NCBI GenBank assembly: GCA_016792805.1
Contig: JAEUHX010000011.1
Location: 1 to 64,000, forward strand
Source of the DNA: Planctomycetota bacterium
Lineage (GTDB): Bacteria > Planctomycetota > UBA1135 > JACQFD01
Direction of reading: 5' to 3'
Length of the DNA: 64,000 nt
The notes beneath the pieces are model-generated. The model was not told the origin of the DNA and did not search any database. It saw only the letters and a list, made by a program, of their open reading frames with translations. Position numbers and translations under genes: made by a program. Shown in pieces: positions 9,992 to 19,237 of the stretch. Numbering within the stretch: the stretch's first letter is position 1; the number at the start of each line of letters is the position of its first letter.

Positions 9992-12900
9992 TCACGCGGG
10001 CGCGGCGGTCGTGTCGCGTCGTGCGAACAGCGTGTAGAGCGCGGGGAGGACGACGAGCGTGAGCAACGTGCTCGAGACGAGCCCTCCGATGACGACGGTC
10101 GCGAGCGGTCGCTGCACTTCGGCTCCGGTCCCTGAGGCTACTGCCATCGGAACGAAACCCAGAGAGGCGACGAGCGCCGTCATGAGGACGGGGCGCAAGC
10201 GCGTGAGTGCGCCTTCCGTCACGGCTTCGGCGAGGACGCGCCCGCTCTCCCGCAGCGAGTTGACGAAGCTCACGAGGACGAGGCCGTTCAAGACGGCGAC
10301 TCCCGAGAGCGCGATGAATCCGACGGCGGCCGAAATCGAGAGCGGCATGTCGCGAAGCCAGAGCGCCACGATCCCGCCCGTGAGTCCGAGTGGCACTCCG
10401 GTGAAGACCAGGAGCGCGTAGCGCGCCGAGCCGAAGGTGCTGAAGAGCAGGAGGAAGATGAGAAAGAAGCAGATCGGGACGACGATCGTCAGGCGCTCCC
10501 GCGCCGTGACCATGTTTTCAAACTGACCGCCCCACACGAGCCAGCTTCCGGACGGGAGTGGCACCTGGCGGACCTTCTGCTCCGCCTCGACCACGAAGGA
10601 GCCGAGATCGCGGCCGCGAACGTTCGCCTGGACGACCACGCGGCGCTTGCCGTTCTCACGGCTCACTTGGTTGGGTCCCTCGGCGACTTCGATGTCCGCG
10701 ACGGTGCCGAGCGGAATGAAAGCCGTTTCGACTCGGGCGGCGCCGTCGCCGACGAGATCGAGCGCGGTGGTGCGCCCGCTCGGCGCGTGGGGAATCGGGA
10801 TCGGCAGGTTCTCGAGGGTCGCCGCCTGCTTGCGAAGCTCCTCGGGCAGGCGAACCACGAGATCGAATCGCCGATCGCCTTCGAAGACTTGCCCCGATTC
10901 GCGGCCACCGACCGCCGCCGCCACGACTTCCTGCACGCTCAGCATCGAGAGGCCGTAGCGGGCGATCGCTTGGCGGTTGGTCTTCACCGTGAGGACCGGG
11001 AGGCCAGTGGTTTGCTCGACCTTGACGTCCGCGGCACCGGGGATCTCGCGAAGGATGGCGGCGATCGCATCCGCCGCGCGTCGCATGCCCGCGAAATCGT
11101 CTCCGAACACTTTCACGGCGACGTCGCCGCGGACGCCGGCGAGCAGTTCGTTGAAGCGCATCTGAATCGGTTGCGTCCACTCGTAGGCGTTGCCGGGCAG
11201 CTTTTCGACTTCCTCCTCAATTCGTCGACGCAACGAGTCTTTCGACTCGCCGGGATGGGGCCACTCGGATGCCGGCTTCAGAATGATGAACGTGTCGGAG
11301 GCGTTCGGCGGCATCGGATCCGAAGCGAGTTCGGCGGTGCCGGTCTTCGAGAACACGAACGCCACTTCGGGGAACTGCGAGATCGTTCGCTCGAGATCCC
11401 GTTGCATCTCCGTCGATTGAGTAAGCGACGTGCTCGGGATGCGAATCGCTTGGAGGGTTAAGTCCTTCTCATCGAGCGTGGGTGCAAACTCCTGACCCAG
11501 GTGACGTCCGAGGAGGAGCGAGCCTGCGAACGCCGCCGCGGCGGTGCCGACGACAGGCCAGCGCCAACGCAGTGCGAAGCGGAGCACCGGCGCGTAGAGC
11601 ACCTTCGCTCCGCGGATCAGGATGCTCTCGCGCTCCCGCACGCGGCCCCGAATGAGGAGCGCCACCATCGCGGGAATGAACGTGATCGAAAGGATGAACG
11701 CCGCGACGAGCGCGAGAATCACCGTCAGCGCCATCGGGCTGAACATCTTCCCCTCGACGCCCGTCAGCGCGAGGATCGGAATGTAAACAATAATGATGAT
11801 CGCTTCCCCGAACGTCGTCGCCGTTCGGACTTGTGCGCTAGCTTTGAAGACGGTCTCGAGTCGCTCGGGGAGAGTGAGAATCCGACCCAACTCGTGCTGT
11901 TGCTCCGCAAGGACGCGAAGGCAGTTCTCCACAATGATCACTGCGCCATCGACGATGAGTCCGAAGTCGATCGCACCAAGGCTCATCAAGTTTCCGCTGA
12001 TCCCACCGCGCACCATGCCGATGGCGGTGAGGAACATCGAAAGCGGAATCGCGAGCGCACAGATGAGCGCCGCGCGCACGTTTCCGAGCAGTGCTAGCAA
12101 GACAACGATGACGAACAATGCGCCCTCGGCGAGATTCTTCTGCACTGTCGCGATCGTTGCGTTCACGAGCTTCGATCGGTTCAAGACGAGCTTGGCGTGT
12201 ATGTCGGAAGGCAGCGTCTGATTCACTTCGCCGAGCCGCTTTTCGACCGCGGCCGAGACAGTCCGGCTGTTGGCGCCAATCAGCATGAGCGCGGTGCCGA
12301 CGACGACTTCTCGACCGTTCTCGGTCGCGCTGCCGGTCCGCAGCTCGCGGCCGACTTCGACCCGCGCCACGTCGCCCAAGTAGATCGGGATGCCTTCGCG
12401 CGTCCCAATGGCGATGGTCTCGACCTCGTCCAACCGCTCGATGCGGCCCGCCGCGCGTACCAAGTACGACTCACCCTTGTGTTCGACGTAGCCTGCGCCC
12501 GCGCTCACGTTGTTGCGCTCGAGTGCCTCGATAACATCCGAGAACGTAAGCCCGTAGCTCACAAGCTTCAACGGGTCGGGCTCCACGTGGTACTGCTTCA
12601 CGTAGCCGCCGATCGCATCGACGCCGGCGACGCCATCGACCGTGCGCAACTGGGGACGGACGACCCAGTCCTGAACCGTGCGCAGGTAAGAAGCCCGCTC
12701 GAGTTCATTGCGAAGAAGCGCTCCCTCGGGCGTCAGATAGGTCCCGTCGCTTTGCCAGCCGGCCTCACCATCGCGCGTCCGAGCGTTCTTGCCCTCAGCA
12801 TGCTCGAACTCCACCGTCCACATGGCAACTTCGCCCAGCCCAGTCGAGATCGGCCCCATCCGCGGCTCGGCGCCCGCCGGAAGGCTCTCGCGCGCTTCGA

Positions 12901-13243
12901 TGATCCGCTCGGAGACTTGTGTACGTGCGAAGTAGATATCAACGTTGTCCTCGAAGACGGCGATCACCTGTGAGAAGCCATTGCGTGAGAGCGAACGTGT
13001 GGACCGCAGGCCTGGAATTCCGGCGAGCGCGGTCTCGACCACAAACGTGACTTGCTTCTCGATCTCGATTGGCGAGAGCGCGGGCGCGACCGTGTTGATC
13101 TGCACCTGAACGTTCGTGATGTCCGGCACGGCATCGATGGGTAGCTTCCCCAGCGCGGCGATGCCAAGGAGCGCGAACGCGATGGTCAGAAGGACGACGA
13201 CCTTTCGGTGATCGATGGAGTATCGAAGGATTCGCTCGAGCAT
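9992..13243 (-). CDS. czcA: CzcA-like heavy-metal RND efflux transporter
   Basis: 1083 aa, the full length of heavy-metal-efflux RND pumps. The proton antiporter of a tripartite exporter, it has 12 predicted membrane segments and two periplasmic loops. The fourth-helix motif AIDFGLIVDGAVIIVEN keeps the two Asp and one Glu needed for proton flow in CzcA. A good Shine-Dalgarno (AAGGAGG) sits 7 nt before the start at 13243. CzcB is 12 bp upstream. The metal (Co/Zn/Cd versus Cu/Ag) is not decided by what can be seen. A truncated second copy lies at 7776-8052. Confidence 0.95.
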   Translation of the reverse strand: MLERILRYSIDHRKVVVLLTIAFALLGIAALGKLPIDAVPDITNVQVQINTVAPALSPIEIEKQVTFVVETALAGIPGLRSTRSLSRNGFSQVIAVFEDNVDIYFARTQVSERIIEARESLPAGAEPRMGPISTGLGEVAMWTVEFEHAEGKNARTRDGEAGWQSDGTYLTPEGALLRNELERASYLRTVQDWVVRPQLRTVDGVAGVDAIGGYVKQYHVEPDPLKLVSYGLTFSDVIEALERNNVSAGAGYVEHKGESYLVRAAGRIERLDEVETIAIGTREGIPIYLGDVARVEVGRELRTGSATENGREVVVGTALMLIGANSRTVSAAVEKRLGEVNQTLPSDIHAKLVLNRSKLVNATIATVQKNLAEGALFVIVVLLALLGNVRAALICALAIPLSMFLTAIGMVRGGISGNLMSLGAIDFGLIVDGAVIIVENCLRVLAEQQHELGRILTLPERLETVFKASAQVRTATTFGEAIIIIVYIPILALTGVEGKMFSPMALTVILALVAAFILSITFIPAMVALLIRGRVRERESILIRGAKVLYAPVLRFALRWRWPVVGTAAAAFAGSLLLGRHLGQEFAPTLDEKDLTLQAIRIPSTSLTQSTEMQRDLERTISQFPEVAFVFSKTGTAELASDPMPPNASDTFIILKPASEWPHPGESKDSLRRRIEEEVEKLPGNAYEWTQPIQMRFNELLAGVRGDVAVKVFGDDFAGMRRAADAIAAILREIPGAADVKVEQTTGLPVLTVKTNRQAIARYGLSMLSVQEVVAAAVGGRESGQVFEGDRRFDLVVRLPEELRKQAATLENLPIPIPHAPSGRTTALDLVGDGAARVETAFIPLGTVADIEVAEGPNQVSRENGKRRVVVQANVRGRDLGSFVVEAEQKVRQVPLPSGSWLVWGGQFENMVTARERLTIVVPICFFLIFLLLFSTFGSARYALLVFTGVPLGLTGGIVALWLRDMPLSISAAVGFIALSGVAVLNGLVLVSFVNSLRESGRVLAEAVTEGALTRLRPVLMTALVASLGFVPMAVASGTGAEVQRPLATVVIGGLVSSTLLTLVVLPALYTLFARRDTTAAPA

Positions 13244-13255
13244 GGTCTTCCCTCC

Positions 13256-14524
13256 TTAGTGGTCGTGCTCGGCGCCCGACTTCCCGAGCTCCGCTTTGAG
13301 GATGAAGCTTCCGCGAGCGACAAACGTCTCGCCTTCGCGGAGGCCCGCGACGATCGGAACGACGCCGCCCACGGCGCGACCCAAGACAACTCGGCGCCGC
13401 GCGTACGTCCGTTCCTCTCCGGCGACCGGCACAAAGAGCGACGGCTCTCCTTCGACGGTCTGAATCGCCTCTTCGGGGACCGCGACGACCGGGTCCGCAG
13501 CGCCCGGAGCCGGCTTGAGAGCGATCTCCACCTGCGCAAAGACTCCGGGGCGAAGCTCCGGGTGGCGATCCTTCGGTTCGATACGAACTGGCACCGTGCG
13601 CGTCGCGACATTGAGCGCCGGAGAGATGAACGACACCGCCCCCTGACACCAGTGGTCCTGCGTGCTCCCCAGGAGCACGCGCGCGGCCGCGCCCAACTCG
13701 AGATCGCGCAGACGTGCTTCGGCGACATCGGCGATCACCCAGAGCCGCGTCATGTCCGCAATCACGAGAAGAGACTCGCGTTCAGGACCCACCAGCTCTC
13801 CGAGCGTCGCCGAGCGCTCGAGGATCTGCCCGTTAATCGGAGCCACGATCGTCATCTGCGGAGAGAGAGTAGAAGTTTGCTCGAGCTGCGTGACGCTTTC
13901 GGGCGACATCCGCAGCAAGTGCAGCCGCTCGCGCGAAACGCGCTCGGCGGCTTCCGCGGCGGACAGCGCTGCTTGCGACGCTCGAAGCTCGGCCTCTCGG
14001 CGCTGCACTTCGGTGAGCGCGATGCCTTGCGAGCGTTCGTGCAGCTCTTTCGCGCGGTCGTATGTGTTCTGTGCGATCGAGACTGCGGGGCTGGTGCTGC
14101 GCGTGAGCGCTCGCTTCAGGAGGTAGTCGCTCTGCGCTTCGCCAAGCTCGGGACTCTCTATGACGAAGAGCACGTCGCCCTTCTTCACTTCATCTCCGAC
14201 ACGGACGTTCACCGACGCGATTCGCCCCTTCAGCTGGCTCCCCACGTGCGCAAGTGCTTCCGCATTGAATGCGACGCGGGCAGGTGCGAGCAGGCTCGGC
14301 GACAGTACCTGCTTTGCGGCCGTCGCGACGTCGATCGGATTGCGCTTCGCGGCTTCCGGACTGAGCGTGACCTCGTCAGCGTGCTTGCCGTGCGCGTCAC
14401 TGGACACGTGGCCCGAGCCTTCAGATGCGTCGCCGTCTTCAGCGGGCTTCGATTCGCTCCCTTTGCGGCATCCCACGAGAAGAAACGAGAGGAGCAGGAA
14501 CGAGACGGCATGCAGGGCTCTCAT
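13256..14524 (-). CDS. czcB: CzcB-like periplasmic adaptor (membrane fusion protein)
   Basis: 422 aa. The lipoprotein signal ends in LLVGC, so it is probably anchored in the inner membrane. A His/Asp-rich stretch follows (SSDAHGKHADE), perhaps for metal binding. Two barrel-sandwich halves (IASVNVRVGDEVKKGDVLF and MTIVAPINGQILERS) are joined by a long coiled-coil hairpin of Glu/Arg/Ala heptads near residues 125-215. The C-terminus ends in AEHDH. It bridges CzcA and CzcC. The start overlaps the czcC stop by 4 nt. Confidence 0.93.
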   Translation of the reverse strand: MRALHAVSFLLLSFLLVGCRKGSESKPAEDGDASEGSGHVSSDAHGKHADEVTLSPEAAKRNPIDVATAAKQVLSPSLLAPARVAFNAEALAHVGSQLKGRIASVNVRVGDEVKKGDVLFVIESPELGEAQSDYLLKRALTRSTSPAVSIAQNTYDRAKELHERSQGIALTEVQRREAELRASQAALSAAEAAERVSRERLHLLRMSPESVTQLEQTSTLSPQMTIVAPINGQILERSATLGELVGPERESLLVIADMTRLWVIADVAEARLRDLELGAAARVLLGSTQDHWCQGAVSFISPALNVATRTVPVRIEPKDRHPELRPGVFAQVEIALKPAPGAADPVVAVPEEAIQTVEGEPSLFVPVAGEERTYARRRVVLGRAVGGVVPIVAGLREGETFVARGSFILKAELGKSGAEHDH

Positions 14525-15966
14525 CGGGCGTTGGACGCCAAAGGCGTCGGGGCTGGGGCGTCGCTGAAGGCGGGACTCACCGCTCGCTCGGGATCGCGGA
14601 ACGCTGCGGGGCCTCCGACTGCGCGCTCGAGGCGGAAGAGAGAGAGCGCAACCCGCTCTTCCAGGGCGACCGCTTTCGCTTCCGTGGCGCGGAGATCCTG
14701 TTCGGCGAGCAAGAGCGCGGTCAGGTCCGAGAAGCCGGCGCGGTAGACGTCTTCCACCTGCGCTAGGCGTTGGCGCTGAAGAGGAAGCAGCGTCGACTGC
14801 GTGCGGTAGAGATTCGTGCGCGCCGCGTTGAAAGAAACGATCGCGCGCCGCACGTCTTCGACTGCTTCGCGACGCGACTCGGCGAGCTGATGGCGAAGTT
14901 CTATGGCTCGGGCCTCGAAGCGCCGCCTCGCGACCGAGCCGTCATCGAAGAGGGGCAATGGGGCACTTACAGCCGGTCCCAGGCCGAACGGCGTGTCTCC
15001 AAACAACGCACCGCCTCCGCCGAGCCCATCCCAACCGGCGAATTCGGCTGCTTTGCGCTCACCGACGAGCGCCGCCAACTCCCATTGAAGGCGCAGCAGC
15101 TCAGGCCGATGGAGAAGTGCGCCGTCGATCCACTGAAGCTCGGAGAACGGCAGCTCTCCCAACGTCTCGGGCGCGTCGATCGTCCACTCCGCAGGCGCGG
15201 AGGGCGCTCCCATGCGGCGCGCAATCTCGAGGCGAAGCTCTCGCAGACTGCCCTCGGCTTCCCCAATGTCAACTTCGACTTCCGCATGCTGCGCACGTAG
15301 CGTTGTGACATCGAGCCGCGTGCCTTCGCCGGCTTGGAGGCGCGCGTTCGCAAGGCTCTCCAGGCGTTCGAGAAGCGAACGCCGTGCGCGAAGGAGCGGC
15401 AACAGTCTCTCCACGGCCTGCGTGCGGACGTACCGATCGCGGATCTCGTTGACGACGTCAAGCGCGATGCCCACCGCTTCGGCGGTGGAAGCCCGTAGCC
15501 GTTGGTCAGCGCTCTCACTCTTCGCCGGGCGCCGAAGCAGCGCAACCAAGTCCTGAGCGAGCGTGGCTTCGACGTTGAAGGGGCCAGCGGCGCGTATGGG
15601 AATCCCGAGGGTGATCACGAGGATCGGATTCGGCAGAAGCCGCGCCTGCTCCGAATCTGCGAGCGCAATGCGAACCCGAGCAAGCGCTGCCTGGAGGCGT
15701 GGGTCGTGCAAGAGGGCACTTCGAATTGCGTCCGCAATCGAGAGGTGGCCCTCCGTGCATTCAACATCGAGCGGCTCGGGCACCGACGAAAAGCGGACAG
15801 CGTTCCTCAAGCCCACGGCCTCCGAGATCGTCTGTGGCGCGTCGACGGCGGGAACTCGCGTCGTGCAGGCCCCAAACATCGTTAGTGCGATTGCAATGCC
15901 AACGCCGCGATGAGTACGAGTGGTGCTAGTAGTCATCGACAAGAAAGAAAGCGTCGGAATCGTCAT
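14521..15966 (-). CDS. czcC: CzcC-like outer-membrane efflux factor (TolC family)
   Basis: 481 aa. Signal region with a weak lipobox (FGAC), then two outer-membrane efflux protein repeats with long helices (LHDPRLQAALARVRIALADSE and FNAARTNLYRTQSTLLPLQ regions) and the LPNPIL motif common in CzcC. It forms the outer-membrane duct of the Czc pump. The start at 15966 overlaps the M56 gene stop (ATGA); an ATG at 15936 is the alternative and gives a shorter, cleaner signal peptide. Confidence 0.9.
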   Translation of the reverse strand: MTIPTLSFLSMTTSTTRTHRGVGIAIALTMFGACTTRVPAVDAPQTISEAVGLRNAVRFSSVPEPLDVECTEGHLSIADAIRSALLHDPRLQAALARVRIALADSEQARLLPNPILVITLGIPIRAAGPFNVEATLAQDLVALLRRPAKSESADQRLRASTAEAVGIALDVVNEIRDRYVRTQAVERLLPLLRARRSLLERLESLANARLQAGEGTRLDVTTLRAQHAEVEVDIGEAEGSLRELRLEIARRMGAPSAPAEWTIDAPETLGELPFSELQWIDGALLHRPELLRLQWELAALVGERKAAEFAGWDGLGGGGALFGDTPFGLGPAVSAPLPLFDDGSVARRRFEARAIELRHQLAESRREAVEDVRRAIVSFNAARTNLYRTQSTLLPLQRQRLAQVEDVYRAGFSDLTALLLAEQDLRATEAKAVALEERVALSLFRLERAVGGPAAFRDPERAVSPAFSDAPAPTPLASNAR

Positions 15967-16997
15967 GCGCAGCTCATCCCGAGGAGCGTTTCGAGTTGGC
16001 AAAACGCCCAAACGCTCGCGACTGGCATCGCGACAATTGACGCGGCCGCAATGCCGCACACGAGCAGCGCTACCGCGACGCCGGGAACAAGCCGGGATCG
16101 TGCGGGACTCTCGGTGTTGAGCAACCGCTGCACGCGAAACGAAAGGTCAGTCTGCGGCACCATGAAAGCAAGCTGAGCCATCGATGTGAGCTTCTTGTGC
16201 CGATCCACGGACTCGGCGGCTCTAACGAGTGCATGTGCGACGAGGCGCCGACTGCGGAGTGCGAGGGCGGCGTCATCGTCTGCTTCACATTCGTCTTCGA
16301 CTCGCGACTGTGCGAGGCACGGAGCCATGAGGAATCGCGGCAGCGCGACTGTTAGAAGGGATTCAAAGATCCAACGCCGAGCGAGATGAGCGCGATCGAT
16401 ATGGGCGCGCTCGTGCGCGACCACGGCGGCCAGTTCGTCGCGTCCGAAATCGAGCGAACGGGGAAGCAGGATCAATGGACCTCGTGGCGCGCGCGCCACG
16501 AGCGGACCATGGACGCTGAGGCCGTCGACTGCGAAGACACGACGAGAATTCACTATTCCGTGAACAGAGGTTCGAATAGACCGCGTCGCGGATCGATCGA
16601 TCGCCGCCAAAAGACCTCGCAGAATGCAATACTTCGCACGGAGACGAAAAAGGATGTGTGAGACGAGGAGCGTGAGCGACCCTCCGATGGCAATGGCGAG
16701 GACAGTCACACCACCGCCTGTGCCGTGCGTCGCAAAGTGCAGGCAGCCGTCTCTATCGGCGCTCAAAATCGAATTCTCTGGCGCCCAAAGGAACACGTCG
16801 CGATGTGAAGCGCAGGCCGCCACTGCGACCGCGACTCCAAAGAGGGGCGGCACGAACAGCGCGCCGCGTGCACCGCCGAATACGAGATTGAGCGCAGCCC
16901 TCACCAACGAAAGACGCCAACCGAGTCCAATCGCTAGCGCCGAGAGCCACGAAGCAAGAAGGCCTGTCGCGATCGAAATGAGGAGATCACTGAGCAT
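15963..16997 (-). CDS. M56-family (BlaR1/MecR1-like) membrane metalloprotease
   Basis: 344 aa. Three or four membrane segments precede a zinc protease domain with HExxH (VVAHERAHID, near residue 209) and a downstream EADDDAA glutamate that can complete the site. One more membrane segment lies near the C-terminus. The protein ends there, with no penicillin-binding sensor domain. In the BlaR1 family such proteases trigger removal of a BlaI repressor. The gene starts 5 nt after blaI and overlaps czcC, so its likely job is relaying a metal or envelope signal to the efflux operon (inference from position). Confidence 0.88.
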   Translation of the reverse strand: MLSDLLISIATGLLASWLSALAIGLGWRLSLVRAALNLVFGGARGALFVPPLFGVAVAVAACASHRDVFLWAPENSILSADRDGCLHFATHGTGGGVTVLAIAIGGSLTLLVSHILFRLRAKYCILRGLLAAIDRSATRSIRTSVHGIVNSRRVFAVDGLSVHGPLVARAPRGPLILLPRSLDFGRDELAAVVAHERAHIDRAHLARRWIFESLLTVALPRFLMAPCLAQSRVEDECEADDDAALALRSRRLVAHALVRAAESVDRHKKLTSMAQLAFMVPQTDLSFRVQRLLNTESPARSRLVPGVAVALLVCGIAAASIVAMPVASVWAFCQLETLLGMSCA

Positions 16998-17001
16998 CGA
17001 A

Positions 17002-17379
17002 CTACTCGCGCTCCTGAAGGGCGCGTCGAAGCGCCGCGAGCAACTCGGGGCTCGTCTTGTTTGCCTCGCTGACGAAGTAAGCGACCGACCCTTCATCCAA
17101 GCTCGGCATAAGCGATTCGATCACCGAACGGGACCAACGCTGGAGCCATCCCCCGCGATCCACCTTGGCCGTATAACGAAACGCGGTCCCTTCAAGTTTG
17201 CGAGACAGTAGTCCCTTTTGATGTAGGCGCGTCATCGTCGTCATTACAGTCGTGTACGCGTGCGAGCCCCCGAGACTCTGTTGGATCTCGCGCACGGTGG
17301 CTGGGGGCGCCTTCCAGACAGCGAGCATCACCGCAGTTTCAAGTGGACCTAGGCCGGGAATCGGTTTCATTGAGTTCAT
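17002..17379 (-). CDS. BlaI/MecI/CopY-family repressor
   Basis: 125 aa. Winged-helix features of the penicillinase-repressor family are clear: GPLETAVMLAVWKAPPATVREIQQSL, then TTVMTTMTRLHQKGLLSRKLEGTAFRY. A C-terminal dimerisation helix follows. It is the first gene of a six-gene minus-strand operon with the M56 protease, czcCBA and the P1B ATPase. An inverted repeat at 17388-17408 just upstream is a candidate operator. CopY relatives use metal-binding Cys at the C-terminus; none is present here, which favours protease-controlled release. Confidence 0.92.
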   Translation of the reverse strand: MNSMKPIPGLGPLETAVMLAVWKAPPATVREIQQSLGGSHAYTTVMTTMTRLHQKGLLSRKLEGTAFRYTAKVDRGGWLQRWSRSVIESLMPSLDEGSVAYFVSEANKTSPELLAALRRALQERE

Positions 17380-17387
17380 TGAGGAGA

Positions 17388-17408
17388 CCTACTATCGGCA
17401 CGCGTAGG
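17388..17408 (-). promoter_or_regulatory. Candidate BlaI-type operator
   Basis: CCTAC and GTAGG are inverted around 11 bp, starting 9 bp upstream of the blaI-like start. BlaI/CopY repressors bind dyads with TAC/GTA-type half-sites, so the position and core fit autoregulation of the efflux operon. The repeat is short and could be chance. Confidence 0.45.
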
Positions 17409-17496
17409 AGGCGAGTCAAGCCCTTTGTGCCAACGTCTCGTGAGACAAGTCTCTCCCCAAGTTGAATGTCAGTAGAGGGCGCAGAGAGATGACCAC

Positions 17497-17988
17497 ATGG
17501 ACACGACGACGCCGACGATGAACGATGGGACGCTCGCTGCGGGGTACCCCGCAGCGAGCGTCCCCATGACCGATCCAGAGAAGCCCGACCGAGGTCCGCT
17601 GCCCGATCCGAACGTGCCGGCGAAAGCTCGCCGCAGGAAGTTCAACGCGGAGACGAGGCTTCGGATTGTGCGCGAAGCGGAGGGATGCAAGGAGCACGGC
17701 GGCGTGGGCGCGCTGCTTCGGCGTGAAGGAATTTACTACTCACAACTCGCGAAGTGGCGCAAGGAGTGCGATCGCAGTGGCGTCGAGGGTCTCAAGAATC
17801 GTAAGCCTGGTCCCAAGCCCGCGGTCTCGCCTGAACAGGCGGCGCGCATTCACGAGCTTGAGAAGCAACTTCGACGAGTCTCCAAGCGGCTTCGACAGGC
17901 TGAAGCGATTATTGAGATCCAAAAAAAAGTTGCCGCGATGATGCAAGAGATCCGGCGCAAGCGCGCGAGTCCCGAGACAGAAAGCTAA
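17497..17988 (+). CDS. IS3-family transposase OrfA (helix-turn-helix)
   Basis: 163 aa from 17497, or 140 aa from the in-frame ATG at 17566. The HTH region (FNAETRLRIVREAEGC ... LLRREGIYYSQLAKWRKE) is typical of IS3/IS2 OrfA and binds the element ends. A C-terminal leucine-zipper-like coiled coil follows (IHELEKQLRRVSKRLRQAE). A purine-rich GCAGAGAG precedes 17497. A perfect 38-bp palindrome (17527-17564) lies between the two possible starts and would fold over the region before 17566. Confidence 0.85.
   Translation: MDTTTPTMNDGTLAAGYPAASVPMTDPEKPDRGPLPDPNVPAKARRRKFNAETRLRIVREAEGCKEHGGVGALLRREGIYYSQLAKWRKECDRSGVEGLKNRKPGPKPAVSPEQAARIHELEKQLRRVSKRLRQAEAIIEIQKKVAAMMQEIRRKRASPETES
17527..17564. 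repeat. Perfect 38-bp palindrome at orfA start
   Basis: The sequence is self-complementary over all 38 bp, centred on GGGGTACCCC at 17541-17550, and ends one base before the ATG at 17566. In RNA it forms an 18-bp GC-rich stem. Hairpins at this place in insertion sequences often block translation by readthrough transcription; here that role is inferred. Confidence 0.85.
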
Positions 17989-18041
17989 CCCTGGCGAAAG
18001 ACTACCTCGGCTCGACTCCGCTTTCAAAGCTTTGTAATGCT

Positions 18042-18989
18042 TTGGAAATCTCAAGAGCCACTGTCTACCGGAGGCGCCGCCCGAGGCGCGCACCCCTGCG
18101 GATGCCTCGGGCGGCGCCTCCTCGAAAGCTATCCATCGATGAGGAACGCGTGGTCCTGGATGTCCTTCATAGTCCCCGATTCGCCGATCGAGCTCCCGGA
18201 GAAATTACAGCAACTCTCCTCGACGAAAGCCTTTATTATTGCTCCTCCCGCACCATGTACCGAATCTTGGCAAAACACAGCGAGGTGAAAGAGCGACGAA
18301 ATCAGCTGCGACATCCCGAGCACGCGATGCCACAGCTTTGTGCGACGGCTCCGAATCAGGTTTGGTCTTGGGACATCACCAAGCTTCCAAGTGTACATAA
18401 ATATGAGTTTTATTACCTCTACGTGATTCTCGACATCTTTAGCCGTTATGTGACCGGATGGATGCTGGCTCCGACGGAGAACGCGAATCTGGCATCGAGG
18501 CTCTTTGAGGAAACGCTCCGCAAGTACGACATTGCTCCAGGGCAGCTGCGGGTCCACTCCGACCGCGGTCCTTCCATGACGGCACACGGATTCGGCCAGC
18601 TTCTATGCACTCTGGGGGTCACGCAGAGTCTCTCTCGGCCCCGCGTATCGAACGACAATTGCTATTCGGAAGCCCAATTCAAAACTGTGAAATACGCGCC
18701 CGACTATCCCGGTAAATTTGCATCCTTCTCACAAGCAAACGATTATTGTGTCAACTTTCTCAAATGGTACAATCACGAGCATCGACACAGCGGTATCGGG
18801 TGGCTGACCCCTGCCATGATGCACACAGGAATCGCCACGCAGGTCTACGCGGCACGGAAGGCAGTCCTGGATGCGGCATTCGAAAGGAACCCAGAGCGAT
18901 TCGTGCAGCGCCGTCCGGTACCGCCTCGCGTGCCACTCCATGCTTCGATCAACATGCCGGCCAGACCTGCGGTCGAACTTCTACACTGA
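18042..18989 (+). CDS. IS3-family transposase OrfB (DDE integrase)
   Basis: 315 aa. It is a DDE/RNase H-fold catalytic protein that cuts and joins IS ends. Visible acidic residues are the Asp in WSWDITKLP (near 110), the Asp in VHSDRGPSM (near 170) and the Glu in NDNCYSEAQFKTVKY (near 205). The C-terminal WYNHEHRHSGIGWLTP motif is typical. OrfA ends 53 bp upstream in another frame. An ATG start or a frameshift could make OrfB or OrfAB; no classic A6G slip site is seen, though AAAAAAA occurs at 17921-17927 near the orfA end. Confidence 0.92.
   Translation: MEISRATVYRRRRPRRAPLRMPRAAPPRKLSIDEERVVLDVLHSPRFADRAPGEITATLLDESLYYCSSRTMYRILAKHSEVKERRNQLRHPEHAMPQLCATAPNQVWSWDITKLPSVHKYEFYYLYVILDIFSRYVTGWMLAPTENANLASRLFEETLRKYDIAPGQLRVHSDRGPSMTAHGFGQLLCTLGVTQSLSRPRVSNDNCYSEAQFKTVKYAPDYPGKFASFSQANDYCVNFLKWYNHEHRHSGIGWLTPAMMHTGIATQVYAARKAVLDAAFERNPERFVQRRPVPPRVPLHASINMPARPAVELLH
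18070..18121. repeat. Perfect 18-bp inverted repeat at orfB start
   Basis: Arms 18070-18087 and 18104-18121 are exactly complementary with a 16-nt loop. The hairpin lies inside the first 27 codons of orfB and makes the Arg/Pro-rich start of that protein. Like the palindrome at orfA, it sits at a translation start, so it may limit OrfB synthesis or stimulate frameshifting (inference). Confidence 0.85.
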
Positions 18990-19237
18990 TCTCCCCAAAC
19001 GATTTGTCTCAAAGTCGTTGACACATTCCGAAGGAGCCCGTGGCAAGAGGCATCCGAGCTGCGAGCGGGACTCTCTCTAGAACTCTTCGTAGGACCGCTT
19101 CGCCGTCGCTCCTTGATACGTCTACAGCTGTCCTTCTCGATCCCGCGAAAAATCAACGCGCTCGCTCTGCGGAGCACTTTTGCCACAGGCTCCATCGCCG
19201 AGCCGATGCGAATTCAAGAAAGGTTGAATTCGTTCCA

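Larger units (their letters stand above)
17426..19025 (+). mobile_element. IS3-like insertion sequence, about 1.6 kb
   Basis: Imperfect terminal inverted repeats lie at 17426-17451 (TGTGCCAACG...) and 19001-19025 (inverted TGTGTCAACG...). They match at about 21 of 25 positions with one gap. The ends start TG and finish CA, as in IS3 elements. Two plus-strand ORFs encode a helix-turn-helix protein and a DDE transposase. No clear target duplication is seen; TT flanks both ends. The element sits just upstream of the metal operon, 46 bp from the blaI-like start, and may affect its promoter. Confidence 0.88.

Noticed and set aside
12197..12973. Long plus-strand ORF opposite czcA
   Set aside because: It is the mirror of an unmistakable RND transporter; composition is His/Arg/Asp-rich and no family or start signal supports it.
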